A stretch of 64,000 nt of DNA from Neorhizobium galegae bv. orientalis str. HAMBI 540 (GTDB lineage: Bacteria; Pseudomonadota; Alphaproteobacteria; Rhizobiales; Rhizobiaceae): assembly GCF_000731315.1 (NCBI RefSeq), contig NZ_HG938353.1, positions 3,410,001-3,474,000 of the forward strand, written 5' to 3'. The translations under genes and the position numbers were made by a program. Positions 15,750 through 23,641 of the stretch are shown here, in pieces (positions within the stretch are counted from its first letter, which is position 1; the number at the start of each line of letters is the position of its first letter). Under the pieces are notes generated by a model. The model saw nothing but the letters and a program-made list of their open reading frames with translations, had not been told where the DNA came from and searched no databases.

Positions 15750-18200
15750 ATGACAGAAAAACTTATCATCATCGGCAATGGCATGGCGCCGGGGCGCATG
15801 CTGGAACACCTCTTCGAACAGGCGCCCGGCCGCTACGACGTAACGATCTTCAACGCCGAACCACGCGTCAACTACGACCGCATCATGCTCTCGCCGGTGC
15901 TTTCCGGCGAAAAGAGCTTCGAGCAGATCGTCATCCATGGCGACGGCTGGTACATCGACCACGGCATCACGCTTTACAAGGGCCACAAGATCGTTGCGAT
16001 CGACCGGGCGGCGAAGACCGTTACTTCCGATCACGGCGTCACCGAAAGCTACGACAAGCTGGTGATCGCCACCGGCTCGGTGCCCTTCATCATTCCGGTG
16101 CCGGGCAAGGATCTGCCGGGCGTCATCACCTATCGCGACCTCGACGACGTGCAGGCCATGCTGCTCGCCGCCCAGTCGCGCGAAAAGGCGATCGTCATCG
16201 GCGGCGGCCTGCTCGGCCTCGAAGCGGCAGCCGGTCTTGCCCAGCGCGGCATGGACGTGACCGTGCTGCACGTGATGCCGACGCTGATGGAGCGCCAGCT
16301 CGATCCGGCCGCCGGTTACCTGCTGCAGAAAGCCGTCGAGGAACGCGGCATCAAGGTGATCTGCAAGGCCAATACCAAACAGATCATCGGCAATGGCAAG
16401 GTCGAGGGCGTCGAACTCGACAACGGCACGATCATCCCGGCGACGCTGGTGGTCATGGCCGTCGGCATCCGCCCGAGCGCCGGCCTCGCCAAGGAAGCAG
16501 GCCTCGCGGTCAATCGCGGCATCGTCGTCGACGCCGGCATGCAGACGTCTGACGGCGACATCTATTCCATCGGCGAATGCGCCGAAGTCGGCGGCATGGT
16601 CTATGGCCTCGTCGCACCGCTCTACGAAATGGCCCGCATCGCGGCGGCACATCTGGCGGGCGATACGAAGCCGGCCTTCGTGCATTCCGACACGCCGACA
16701 AAGCTGAAGGTCACCGGCATCGATCTCTATTCGCTCGGCGACTTCGCCGACGGCGACGACCGGCAGGAAATCGTGCTGCGCGATGCCACCGCCGGCATCT
16801 ACAAGCGCCTCGTCCTGAAGGACAACCGCATCATCGGTACGGTCCTTTACGGCGAGACCTCAGACGGCGCCTGGTTCAACGACCTGAAGAAGAAGGCGAC
16901 CGATATCACGGAGATGCGCGACACGCTGATCTTCGGCCAGGCCTACCAGGGAGGGTCCCCGCTGGACCCTATGGCGGCCGTTGCAGCCTTGCCGGATGAT
17001 GCGGAAATCTGCGGCTGCAACGGCGTCTGCAAGGGCAAGATCACCTCGACCATCACTGCCAAGGGCCTGACATCGCTCGACGACGTGCGCGCCCACACCA
17101 AGGCTTCCGCCTCCTGCGGCACCTGCACCGGCCTCGTCGAACAGCTGATGGCTCTGACGCTTGGCGATGCCTACAATCCCAAGGCCGTGCAGCCGATGTG
17201 CACCTGCACCGAGCTTGGCCATGACGACGTCCGCCGCCTGATCAAGGCGAAGGGCCTGAAGACCATCCCGGCGGTCATGCAGGAACTGGAATGGAAGACC
17301 TCCTGCGGCTGCGCCAAATGCCGCCCAGCGCTCAACTATTACCTCGTCTGCGACTGGCCGGATGAATATGCCGACGACTACCAGTCGCGCTACATCAACG
17401 AACGCGTCCACGCCAACATCCAGAAGGACGGCACCTATTCCGTCGTGCCGCGGATGTGGGGCGGCGTCACCAATTCGCAGGAATTGAGGGCAATCGCCGA
17501 CGTCGTCGACAAGTTCGAGATCCCGATGGTGAAGGTCACCGGCGGCCAGCGCATCGACCTTCTCGGCATCGAGAAGGAAGATCTGCCTGCCGTCTGGGCC
17601 GATCTCGGCAAGGCCGGCTTCATCTCCGGCCAGGCCTATGCCAAGGGCCTGCGCACGGTAAAGACCTGCGTCGGCTCCGATTGGTGCCGCTTCGGCACGC
17701 AGGATTCGACCGGCCTCGGCATCCGCATCGAGAAATTCATGTGGGGCTCCTGGACACCGGCCAAGCTGAAAATGGCGGTCTCCGGGTGTCCGCGAAACTG
17801 CGCCGAGGCGACCTGCAAGGACATCGGCGTCATCTGCGTGGACTCGGGCTTCGAGATCCATTTCGCAGGCGCCGCGGGCCTCGACATCAAGGGCACCGAA
17901 GTGCTCGGCCTGGTGAAGACCGAGGACGAGGCACTCGAATACATCGTCGCACTCACGCAGATGTATCGCGAACAGGGCCGTTACCTCGAGCGCATCTACA
18001 AGTGGGCGAAGCGCATCGGCCTCGACGAAATCCGCCGGCAGATCATGACCGATACGGAGAAGCGCCAGGCCTATTACGAGCGTTTCGTCTTCTCCCAGAA
18101 ATTCGCCCAGGTCGATCCCTGGTCGGAGCGCGTCTCCGGCAAGGACAAACACGAGTTCCGGCCGATGGCGACGGTCGGTTACTCGCATGCAGCCGAGTGA
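15750..18200 (+). CDS. nirB: NirB, assimilatory NAD(P)H-nitrite reductase large subunit
   Basis: An 816-residue enzyme reducing nitrite to ammonium. Order of domains: FAD/NAD(P)H oxidoreductase (IIGNGMAPGRMLEHLFE ... AIVIGGGLLGLEAAAGLAQRG, to about residue 400); two BFD-like [2Fe-2S] segments (CGCNGVCKGKI with CGTCTGL near 420-465, then CTCTELGHDDVRRLIKAKG with CGCAKCRP); and sulfite/nitrite reductase repeats carrying the siroheme-[4Fe-4S] cysteines as CVGSDWC (near 640) and CPRNC (near 677). It is followed by nirD, 10 bases on. The siroheme is made by CysG, encoded at the end of the same operon. The cytoplasmic nitrite comes from NasA or uptake. Confidence 0.96.
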   Translation: MTEKLIIIGNGMAPGRMLEHLFEQAPGRYDVTIFNAEPRVNYDRIMLSPVLSGEKSFEQIVIHGDGWYIDHGITLYKGHKIVAIDRAAKTVTSDHGVTESYDKLVIATGSVPFIIPVPGKDLPGVITYRDLDDVQAMLLAAQSREKAIVIGGGLLGLEAAAGLAQRGMDVTVLHVMPTLMERQLDPAAGYLLQKAVEERGIKVICKANTKQIIGNGKVEGVELDNGTIIPATLVVMAVGIRPSAGLAKEAGLAVNRGIVVDAGMQTSDGDIYSIGECAEVGGMVYGLVAPLYEMARIAAAHLAGDTKPAFVHSDTPTKLKVTGIDLYSLGDFADGDDRQEIVLRDATAGIYKRLVLKDNRIIGTVLYGETSDGAWFNDLKKKATDITEMRDTLIFGQAYQGGSPLDPMAAVAALPDDAEICGCNGVCKGKITSTITAKGLTSLDDVRAHTKASASCGTCTGLVEQLMALTLGDAYNPKAVQPMCTCTELGHDDVRRLIKAKGLKTIPAVMQELEWKTSCGCAKCRPALNYYLVCDWPDEYADDYQSRYINERVHANIQKDGTYSVVPRMWGGVTNSQELRAIADVVDKFEIPMVKVTGGQRIDLLGIEKEDLPAVWADLGKAGFISGQAYAKGLRTVKTCVGSDWCRFGTQDSTGLGIRIEKFMWGSWTPAKLKMAVSGCPRNCAEATCKDIGVICVDSGFEIHFAGAAGLDIKGTEVLGLVKTEDEALEYIVALTQMYREQGRYLERIYKWAKRIGLDEIRRQIMTDTEKRQAYYERFVFSQKFAQVDPWSERVSGKDKHEFRPMATVGYSHAAE

Positions 18201-18210
18201 GGAGATGGAC

Positions 18211-18540
18211 ATGAACTGGATCGCAATCGGCAAGCTGACCGACATTCCGCTCCGCGGCGCGCGTTGCGTGAAGACCCCGCAAGGCAAGATTGGCGTATTC
18301 CGCACCGCCGAAAACCAGGTCTTCGCCATCGAAGATCATTGCCCTCACAAGGGAGGGCCGCTGAGCCAGGGCATCGTGCACGGCACCTCGGTGACGTGTC
18401 CGCTGCACAACTGGGTGATCTCGCTCGAAACCGGCAAGGCGCTCGGCGCCGACGAAGGTTCGGTCCGGACCATCCGGCTCGAACTGCGCGGCGAAGACAT
18501 CTTCATGGCACTCGAAGAACAGCTGGCCGCAGCCGAATAA
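18211..18540 (+). CDS. nirD: NirD, nitrite reductase small subunit (Rieske fold)
   Basis: A 109-residue protein with a Rieske [2Fe-2S] pattern: HCPHKGGPL followed by CPLHNWVI, giving Cys-X-His and Cys-X2-His ligands. Many NirD proteins have lost these residues, so a bound cluster is plausible here. It partners NirB in NAD(P)H-nitrite reductase. The start at ATG 18211 (MNWIAIGKL) is six bases after a GAGGAG site; ATG codons at 18187 and 18205 are in frame but less well placed. Confidence 0.94.
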   Translation: MNWIAIGKLTDIPLRGARCVKTPQGKIGVFRTAENQVFAIEDHCPHKGGPLSQGIVHGTSVTCPLHNWVISLETGKALGADEGSVRTIRLELRGEDIFMALEEQLAAAE

Positions 18541-18588
18541 TCGGCGCGGCCATTTCAAACGACTACGCTCTAGGGAGACGAGAAAAAA

Positions 18589-19440
18589 ATGTCCTATGTC
18601 ACACCAACGGAATTCGTGACGAAGATGATCGACGCCGGCGAGGCGAAGATCTTCATGTCTACGCGCGACACCCTGATCCGGGCTTTCATGGCGGGCGCAA
18701 TCCTTGCGCTTTCCGCCGCCTTTGCCGTCACCATCACGGTGCAGACCGGCAATGCGCTTGCCGGCGCAATCCTCTTCCCGGTCGGCTTCTGCCTTCTCTA
18801 TCTCATGGGCTTCGATCTTCTGACGGGCGTCTTTACGCTTTCACCGCTTGCCCTGATCGACAAGCGGCCGGGAGCGACCGCTGGTGGCGTTCTGCGTAAC
18901 TGGACGCTCGTCTTCATCGGCAATTTCGCCGGCGCCTTCCTCGTTGCGGTGATGATGGCGATCATCTTCACCTTCGGTTTCAGCGAGGTGCCCAACGAGG
19001 TTGGCCAGAGAATCGGCCATATCGGCGAAGGCCGCACGCTCGGTTACGCGGCCCACGGCGCGGCCGGCATGCTGACGCTCTTCATCCGCGGCGTTCTCTG
19101 CAACTGGATGGTTTCGACCGGCGTCGTCGCCGCGATGATGTCGACCTCCGTGTCCGGCAAGGTCATCGGCATGTGGATGCCGATCATGCTGTTCTTCTAC
19201 ATGGGTTTCGAACATTCCATCGTGAACATGTTCCTGTTCCCCTCCGGCCTGCTGCTGGGCGGCAAGTTCTCGTTCATGGATTATCTGATCTGGAACGAAA
19301 TCCCGACCGTCATCGGCAATCTTGTCGGCGGCCTCACCTTCGTCGGTCTGACGCTTTACTCGACCCATGGTCGCAAGAAGGGCAAGCAGAGCGCTCAGGC
19401 TGGCCATATCGGCAATCCTGCCGGCGTTCCGGCGGAGTGA
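18589..19440 (+). CDS. nirC: Formate/nitrite transporter family channel (NirC-like)
   Basis: A 283-residue membrane protein of the FNT family: MSYVTPTEFVTKMIDAGEAK start, then about six hydrophobic segments such as LIRAFMAGAILALSAAFAVTI, LAGAILFPVGFCLLYLMG and the family motif GVLCNWMVSTGVVAAM with GFEHSIVNMF. Members move small monovalent anions, mainly nitrite or formate. In a nirBD-nasA operon, nitrite is the likely cargo, either imported or released when nitrate reduction outruns NirBD. The ribosome site GGGAG is strong. The C-terminal 30 residues are hydrophilic. Confidence 0.93.
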   Translation: MSYVTPTEFVTKMIDAGEAKIFMSTRDTLIRAFMAGAILALSAAFAVTITVQTGNALAGAILFPVGFCLLYLMGFDLLTGVFTLSPLALIDKRPGATAGGVLRNWTLVFIGNFAGAFLVAVMMAIIFTFGFSEVPNEVGQRIGHIGEGRTLGYAAHGAAGMLTLFIRGVLCNWMVSTGVVAAMMSTSVSGKVIGMWMPIMLFFYMGFEHSIVNMFLFPSGLLLGGKFSFMDYLIWNEIPTVIGNLVGGLTFVGLTLYSTHGRKKGKQSAQAGHIGNPAGVPAE

Positions 19441-19444
19441 ACCG

Positions 19445-22147
19445 ATGGGGGCGGGCCTTCTGGAAACGGAAATGCAGGCGGGTGGAGAAACCACCAGGAC
19501 GACCTGCCCCTATTGCGGCGTCGGCTGCGGCGTCATCGCCACGGTGGCCGGTGACGGCGCCGTAACGGTAAAAGGCGATCCCGAGCATCCGGCCAATTTC
19601 GGCCGGCTCTGTTCCAAAGGATCGGCGCTGGCAGAAACCATCGATCTCGAGGGGCGTGTCCTCTTCCCCGAGATCCTCGGCCGGCAGGCGGACTGGGACG
19701 AGGCGCTCGATCTCGTCGCCGAAAAGTTCTCGAAAACCATTGCCGAACACGGACCGGATTCTGTTGCCTTCTACGTCTCCGGCCAATTGCTGACTGAAGA
19801 CTATTACGTTGCCAACAAGCTGATGAAGGGCTCTATCGGCTCGGCAAATATCGACACCAATTCCAGGCTTTGCATGTCTTCGTCCGTCGCCGGCCACCGC
19901 CGCGCTTTCGGATCCGATACCGTTCCCGGTACTTACGAGGACATCGAACTCGCCGATCTGGTCATCCTCACCGGCTCCAACCTCGCCTGGTGTCACCCTG
20001 TGATCTATCAGCGGCTCGCAGCGGCCAAGGCTGCTCGGCCGGGCATGAAGATCGTCGTCATCGATCCGCGCCGGACGATGACCTGCGATATCGCCGACCT
20101 GCATCTGGGCATCCGCCCGGATGGCGACGTGGCGCTGTTCATGGGCCTGCTCGCCCATCTGGCGCAAAGCCCGGCGATCGACCAGAACTATATCGCCGCG
20201 CATACGCAAGGGTTTGGCGAAGCCTTTGCTGCCGCGGCCGCGCTTTCGTTCACAGAATTGATGGAGCGGACCGGCCTGCCCGCGATGCAGCTTCGCGAGT
20301 TCTTTCACCTGTTCGAGACGACGGAAAAGGTCGTCACCTGCTATAGTCAGGGCGTCAACCAGTCGGCGTCGGGGACGGACAAGGTCAACGCCATCATCAA
20401 CTGCCATCTGGCGACCGGCCGCATCGGCCGGCCGGGCACCGGCCCCTTTTCGCTGACCGGCCAGCCGAATGCCATGGGTGGCCGCGAAGTCGGCGGTCTC
20501 GCCAATATGCTCGCCGCCCATATGGCGATCGAAAGCGCCGAGGATCGCGACCGGGTGCAGCGTTTCTGGGCCTCGCCTAGGATTGCCGAAAAGCCGGGCC
20601 TCAAGGCCGTCGACATGTTCCGCGCCGTCGCCGATGGGCGGATCAAGGCGCTGTGGATCATGGCCACCAATCCGGTGGTGTCGATGCCCGATGCCGATGC
20701 GGTCGAGGCTGCCATCAAGGCCTGTCCCTTCGTGGTGGTCTCCGACATTCTTCGTGACACCGATACCGCCCGCCACGCGCATGTCCTGCTGCCCTCGGTC
20801 GGCTGGGGTGAGAAGGACGGCACCGTCACCAATTCGGAACGCCGCATCTCCCGCCAGCGCTGGTTTCTGTCCGCGCCCGGCGAGGCCAAGGCCGATTGGT
20901 GGCAGATGGCAGAAGTCGGCCAGCGCATGGGCTTTGACGGCTTCGTTTATAAATCTGCGGCTGAGATCTTCGCCGAACATGCGGCACTTTCGGCCTTCGA
21001 GAACGAGGGCAGCCGGGATTTCGATATCGGCGCGTTTGTCGGGCTCGGTGAAGAAGGATACGATGCACTGACGCCCTTTCAGTGGCCTGCTCCGCTGGAG
21101 CAGCCCATCGTCGGGAGAGATAGCGATAAGCGCTTTTTCGCCGATGGCGGCTTCTATCACCCCGATCGTAAGGCACGTTTCGTCCCCGTCCAGGCTCCAG
21201 CGACCGACCGCACCAATGAGCAATATCCGCTTACATTGAATACCGGCCGCATCCGCGACCATTGGCATACGATGACGCGGACGGCCAAAAGCGCCCGGCT
21301 TTCCGGCCATATCGCCGAGCCCTTCGCGGAACTCCATCCGCGCGATGCGATGGAACTCGGCATTCGCGGCGCGGGCCTGGTCGAACTCGAAAGCCCGCAT
21401 GGCACGGCAATCGTCCGGGCGCTGGTCACGGAACGCCAGGCCCGTGGAAACGTCTTCGTGCCGATGCACTGGAACGACCAGTTCGCCGCAAAAGCCCGCA
21501 TTGATGCGCTGGTCGCACCTGTCACCGATCCGTTTTCCGGCCAACCGGCTTCGAAGAATGTCGCGATTGCCGCCCGGCCATTCGCTGCTTCTTTCTACGG
21601 CTTTGCCGTTTCCGCCTCGAAACCCTTGAACCTACAGGCGGACTACTGGGCGCTCGCCAAGGCCGATGGCGGCTGGCGGATCGAACTCGCGTTCGCGGAC
21701 CCGGTCGAGGACTGGGTGGCCTGGTGCCGGGCAGCATTCGGCATCCCTGCCGAGATCGAGCCGCTCGGTTATGCCGACCATCAGTCCGGCGACCTGCGCC
21801 TCGCCTTCTTCGACGGCGGAAAGCTGCTTGCCGCACTTTTCCTCGCGAACCAGCCCGTCGCCGTCGCCCGCAACTGGGCAATCGGCCAACTTGCCGCCGA
21901 ACACGCCGACTTGCGCAAGCGCTTTGCGATCGTCGCCGGGCGCCCCGGGGCCGACCAGCCCGATCCCGGCGCCACCGTCTGCTCCTGCTTTTCGGTCGGC
22001 GTCAACCGGATCATCGGCGCGGTCAGGACCGGCTGTCACAGCGTCGAGGCCGTCGGAAAAGCAACCAATGCCGGCACCAATTGCGGCTCCTGCCGCGCTG
22101 AAATCAGGGGGATCATCGATGGATGTCTTGCAGCCGCCGCGGAATGA
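19445..22147 (+). CDS. nasA: NasA, assimilatory nitrate reductase catalytic subunit
   Basis: A 900-residue cytoplasmic molybdopterin (bis-MGD) enzyme reducing nitrate to nitrite. The N-terminal [4Fe-4S] cluster ligands are in TCPYCGVGCGVI and GRLCSKGSAL (residues about 20-60). Typical molybdopterin segments follow: NTNSRLCMSS-like text around the active Cys (SRLCMSSSVAGH), YSQGVNQSASGTDKVNAI, TGPFSLTGQPNAMGGREVGG and the C-terminal LNTGRIRDHWHTMTRT. The last ~60 residues form a BFD-like [2Fe-2S] domain (CSCFSVGVNRI ... GTNCGSCRAEI), so electrons may enter directly and no separate NasC gene is seen here. The start at 19445 is five bases after nirC. Its end overlaps cysG by 29 bases. Confidence 0.95.
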   Translation: MGAGLLETEMQAGGETTRTTCPYCGVGCGVIATVAGDGAVTVKGDPEHPANFGRLCSKGSALAETIDLEGRVLFPEILGRQADWDEALDLVAEKFSKTIAEHGPDSVAFYVSGQLLTEDYYVANKLMKGSIGSANIDTNSRLCMSSSVAGHRRAFGSDTVPGTYEDIELADLVILTGSNLAWCHPVIYQRLAAAKAARPGMKIVVIDPRRTMTCDIADLHLGIRPDGDVALFMGLLAHLAQSPAIDQNYIAAHTQGFGEAFAAAAALSFTELMERTGLPAMQLREFFHLFETTEKVVTCYSQGVNQSASGTDKVNAIINCHLATGRIGRPGTGPFSLTGQPNAMGGREVGGLANMLAAHMAIESAEDRDRVQRFWASPRIAEKPGLKAVDMFRAVADGRIKALWIMATNPVVSMPDADAVEAAIKACPFVVVSDILRDTDTARHAHVLLPSVGWGEKDGTVTNSERRISRQRWFLSAPGEAKADWWQMAEVGQRMGFDGFVYKSAAEIFAEHAALSAFENEGSRDFDIGAFVGLGEEGYDALTPFQWPAPLEQPIVGRDSDKRFFADGGFYHPDRKARFVPVQAPATDRTNEQYPLTLNTGRIRDHWHTMTRTAKSARLSGHIAEPFAELHPRDAMELGIRGAGLVELESPHGTAIVRALVTERQARGNVFVPMHWNDQFAAKARIDALVAPVTDPFSGQPASKNVAIAARPFAASFYGFAVSASKPLNLQADYWALAKADGGWRIELAFADPVEDWVAWCRAAFGIPAEIEPLGYADHQSGDLRLAFFDGGKLLAALFLANQPVAVARNWAIGQLAAEHADLRKRFAIVAGRPGADQPDPGATVCSCFSVGVNRIIGAVRTGCHSVEAVGKATNAGTNCGSCRAEIRGIIDGCLAAAAE

Positions 22148-23600
22148 AGCATCTCCTGATCGTGGCGCCCGCATGGCGCCGCTTGCGAAGCTCCCGGTCT
22201 TCTGGGCGCTCGAAGGCAGGCCCGTCATCGTTGCCGGTGGGTCGGATGCGGCTGCCTGGAAAGCCGAGCTGCTCGCCGCCTGCGGAGCCAATGTGCATGT
22301 CTATGCGGATAGGCTTTCCGAGACATTCGAAAAGCTGATCGAACGCGGGGCGGAACATCCGCAGGGCCGGTTCATCCATCATCCGAGGGTGTGGGACGTT
22401 TCGATTTTCGAGGCCGCAGCGATTGCGATTGCGGATTGCGAGGATGGGGACGAGGCGCAGGCGTTTTTTGACGCGGCCCGCGCGGCCGGCGTACCGGTTA
22501 ACGTCATCGACAAACCCGCCTTCTGCCAGTTCCAGTTCGGTTCGATCGTCAACCGCTCACCGGTCGTCGTATCCATTTCAACCGATGGCGCGGCGCCGAT
22601 CCTGGCGCAGGCCATCCGCCGTCGTATCGAAACCCTGCTGCCGGCCTCGTTGAAAACTTGGGCGGAACTCGCCCAATCGCTCAGGGAAAAGATCAACGAC
22701 CGCCTGGCGCCCGGCCCGCAGCGAAGAGCCTTCTGGGAACGTTTCGTGGATCGCGCCTTCGGCAGCGAACCGGGATCGGGCAGCGAAGCGGCTATCCTCG
22801 CTGATGCCGGCCGCGTGGCATCCTCGGCTCAGAAGGGCCGCGTCACCCTTGTCGGCGCCGGCCCCGGCGATGCCGAACTTCTGACGCTGAAGGCCGTACG
22901 CGCCCTGCAGGCGGCCGACGTCATTCTGTTCGACGATCTCGTCTCCGACGAGGTGCTGGAACTCGCGCGCCGCGAGGCGAAACGCATGCTGGTGGGAAAA
23001 CGTGGCGGCCGGGTAAGCTGCCGCCAGGAAGACATCAACGACATGCTGGTGAAGTTCGCCAAGGCGGGCAAACGCGTCGTCCGCCTGAAGTCCGGCGATC
23101 CGATGGTCTTTGGCCGTGCCGGCGAAGAGATCGCCTGCCTGGAACGAGAAGGCATCCCCGTCGACGTCGTGCCGGGCATCACTTCGGCGAGCGCCATGGC
23201 ATCGCGGCTCGGCGTGTCGCTCACCCATCGCGACCATGCGCAGGGCGTTCGTTTCGTCACCGGCCATTCGCGCAAAGGCGTACTGCCGGATAATCTCGAC
23301 TGGAAAAGCCTCGCCGATCCCCGAACCACGACCATCTATTACATGGCGGGACGCACCGCGGGCGAGATCGTGAGCAAGCTCACGGACGCCGGCATGACGC
23401 ACGACATGCCGGTCGTGATCGTCAGCGCGGTGACCCGGCCGAACGAGCGGCGTTGGGCCGGGCGGCTGAACGACATGGCTGCGGCCATGGCAGAGATCGG
23501 CATCGATGAACCCGTGCTGATCGGCATCGGCCACGTATTTCGCAAGGCTGATATCGCCGACTGCACGCACTGGAGCGACCAAGCCGCAGCAAGCGCCTGA
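22119..23600 (+). CDS. cysG: CysG, siroheme synthase (multifunctional)
   Basis: A 493-residue fusion. The N-terminal half is the precorrin-2 dehydrogenase/sirohydrochlorin ferrochelatase (LEGRPVIVAGGSDAAAWK ... PVNVIDKPAFCQFQFGSIV). The C-terminal half, from about residue 240, is uroporphyrinogen-III methyltransferase (GRVTLVGAGPGDAELLTLKA, VRLKSGDPMVFGRAGEE, VVPGITSASAMASRLG). It makes the siroheme needed by NirB, which explains its place at the end of the nitrate operon. The start at ATG 22119 lies inside the end of nasA, with an AGGGGG site. The protein is a little longer than E. coli CysG because of the N-terminal lead; an internal ATG (MAPLAKLPVF) could also be used. Confidence 0.94.
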   Translation: MDVLQPPRNEASPDRGARMAPLAKLPVFWALEGRPVIVAGGSDAAAWKAELLAACGANVHVYADRLSETFEKLIERGAEHPQGRFIHHPRVWDVSIFEAAAIAIADCEDGDEAQAFFDAARAAGVPVNVIDKPAFCQFQFGSIVNRSPVVVSISTDGAAPILAQAIRRRIETLLPASLKTWAELAQSLREKINDRLAPGPQRRAFWERFVDRAFGSEPGSGSEAAILADAGRVASSAQKGRVTLVGAGPGDAELLTLKAVRALQAADVILFDDLVSDEVLELARREAKRMLVGKRGGRVSCRQEDINDMLVKFAKAGKRVVRLKSGDPMVFGRAGEEIACLEREGIPVDVVPGITSASAMASRLGVSLTHRDHAQGVRFVTGHSRKGVLPDNLDWKSLADPRTTTIYYMAGRTAGEIVSKLTDAGMTHDMPVVIVSAVTRPNERRWAGRLNDMAAAMAEIGIDEPVLIGIGHVFRKADIADCTHWSDQAAASA

Positions 23601-23605
23601 CGAAA

Positions 23606-23631
23606 AAAGGGGCGGTAAAAACCGCCCCTTT
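23606..23631. terminator. Bidirectional terminator between cysG and exoP
   Basis: An 11-bp perfect stem AAAGGGGCGGT/ACCGCCCCTTT with an AAAA loop, flanked by A-run and T-run, lies between the convergent cysG and exoP stop codons. It can terminate both transcripts. Confidence 0.9.
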
Positions 23632-23641
23632 GGATCACAGG

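Noticed and set aside
16860..18329. 489-residue open frame on the minus strand
   Set aside because: Antisense to nirB/nirD, which carry clear iron-sulfur and siroheme motifs.
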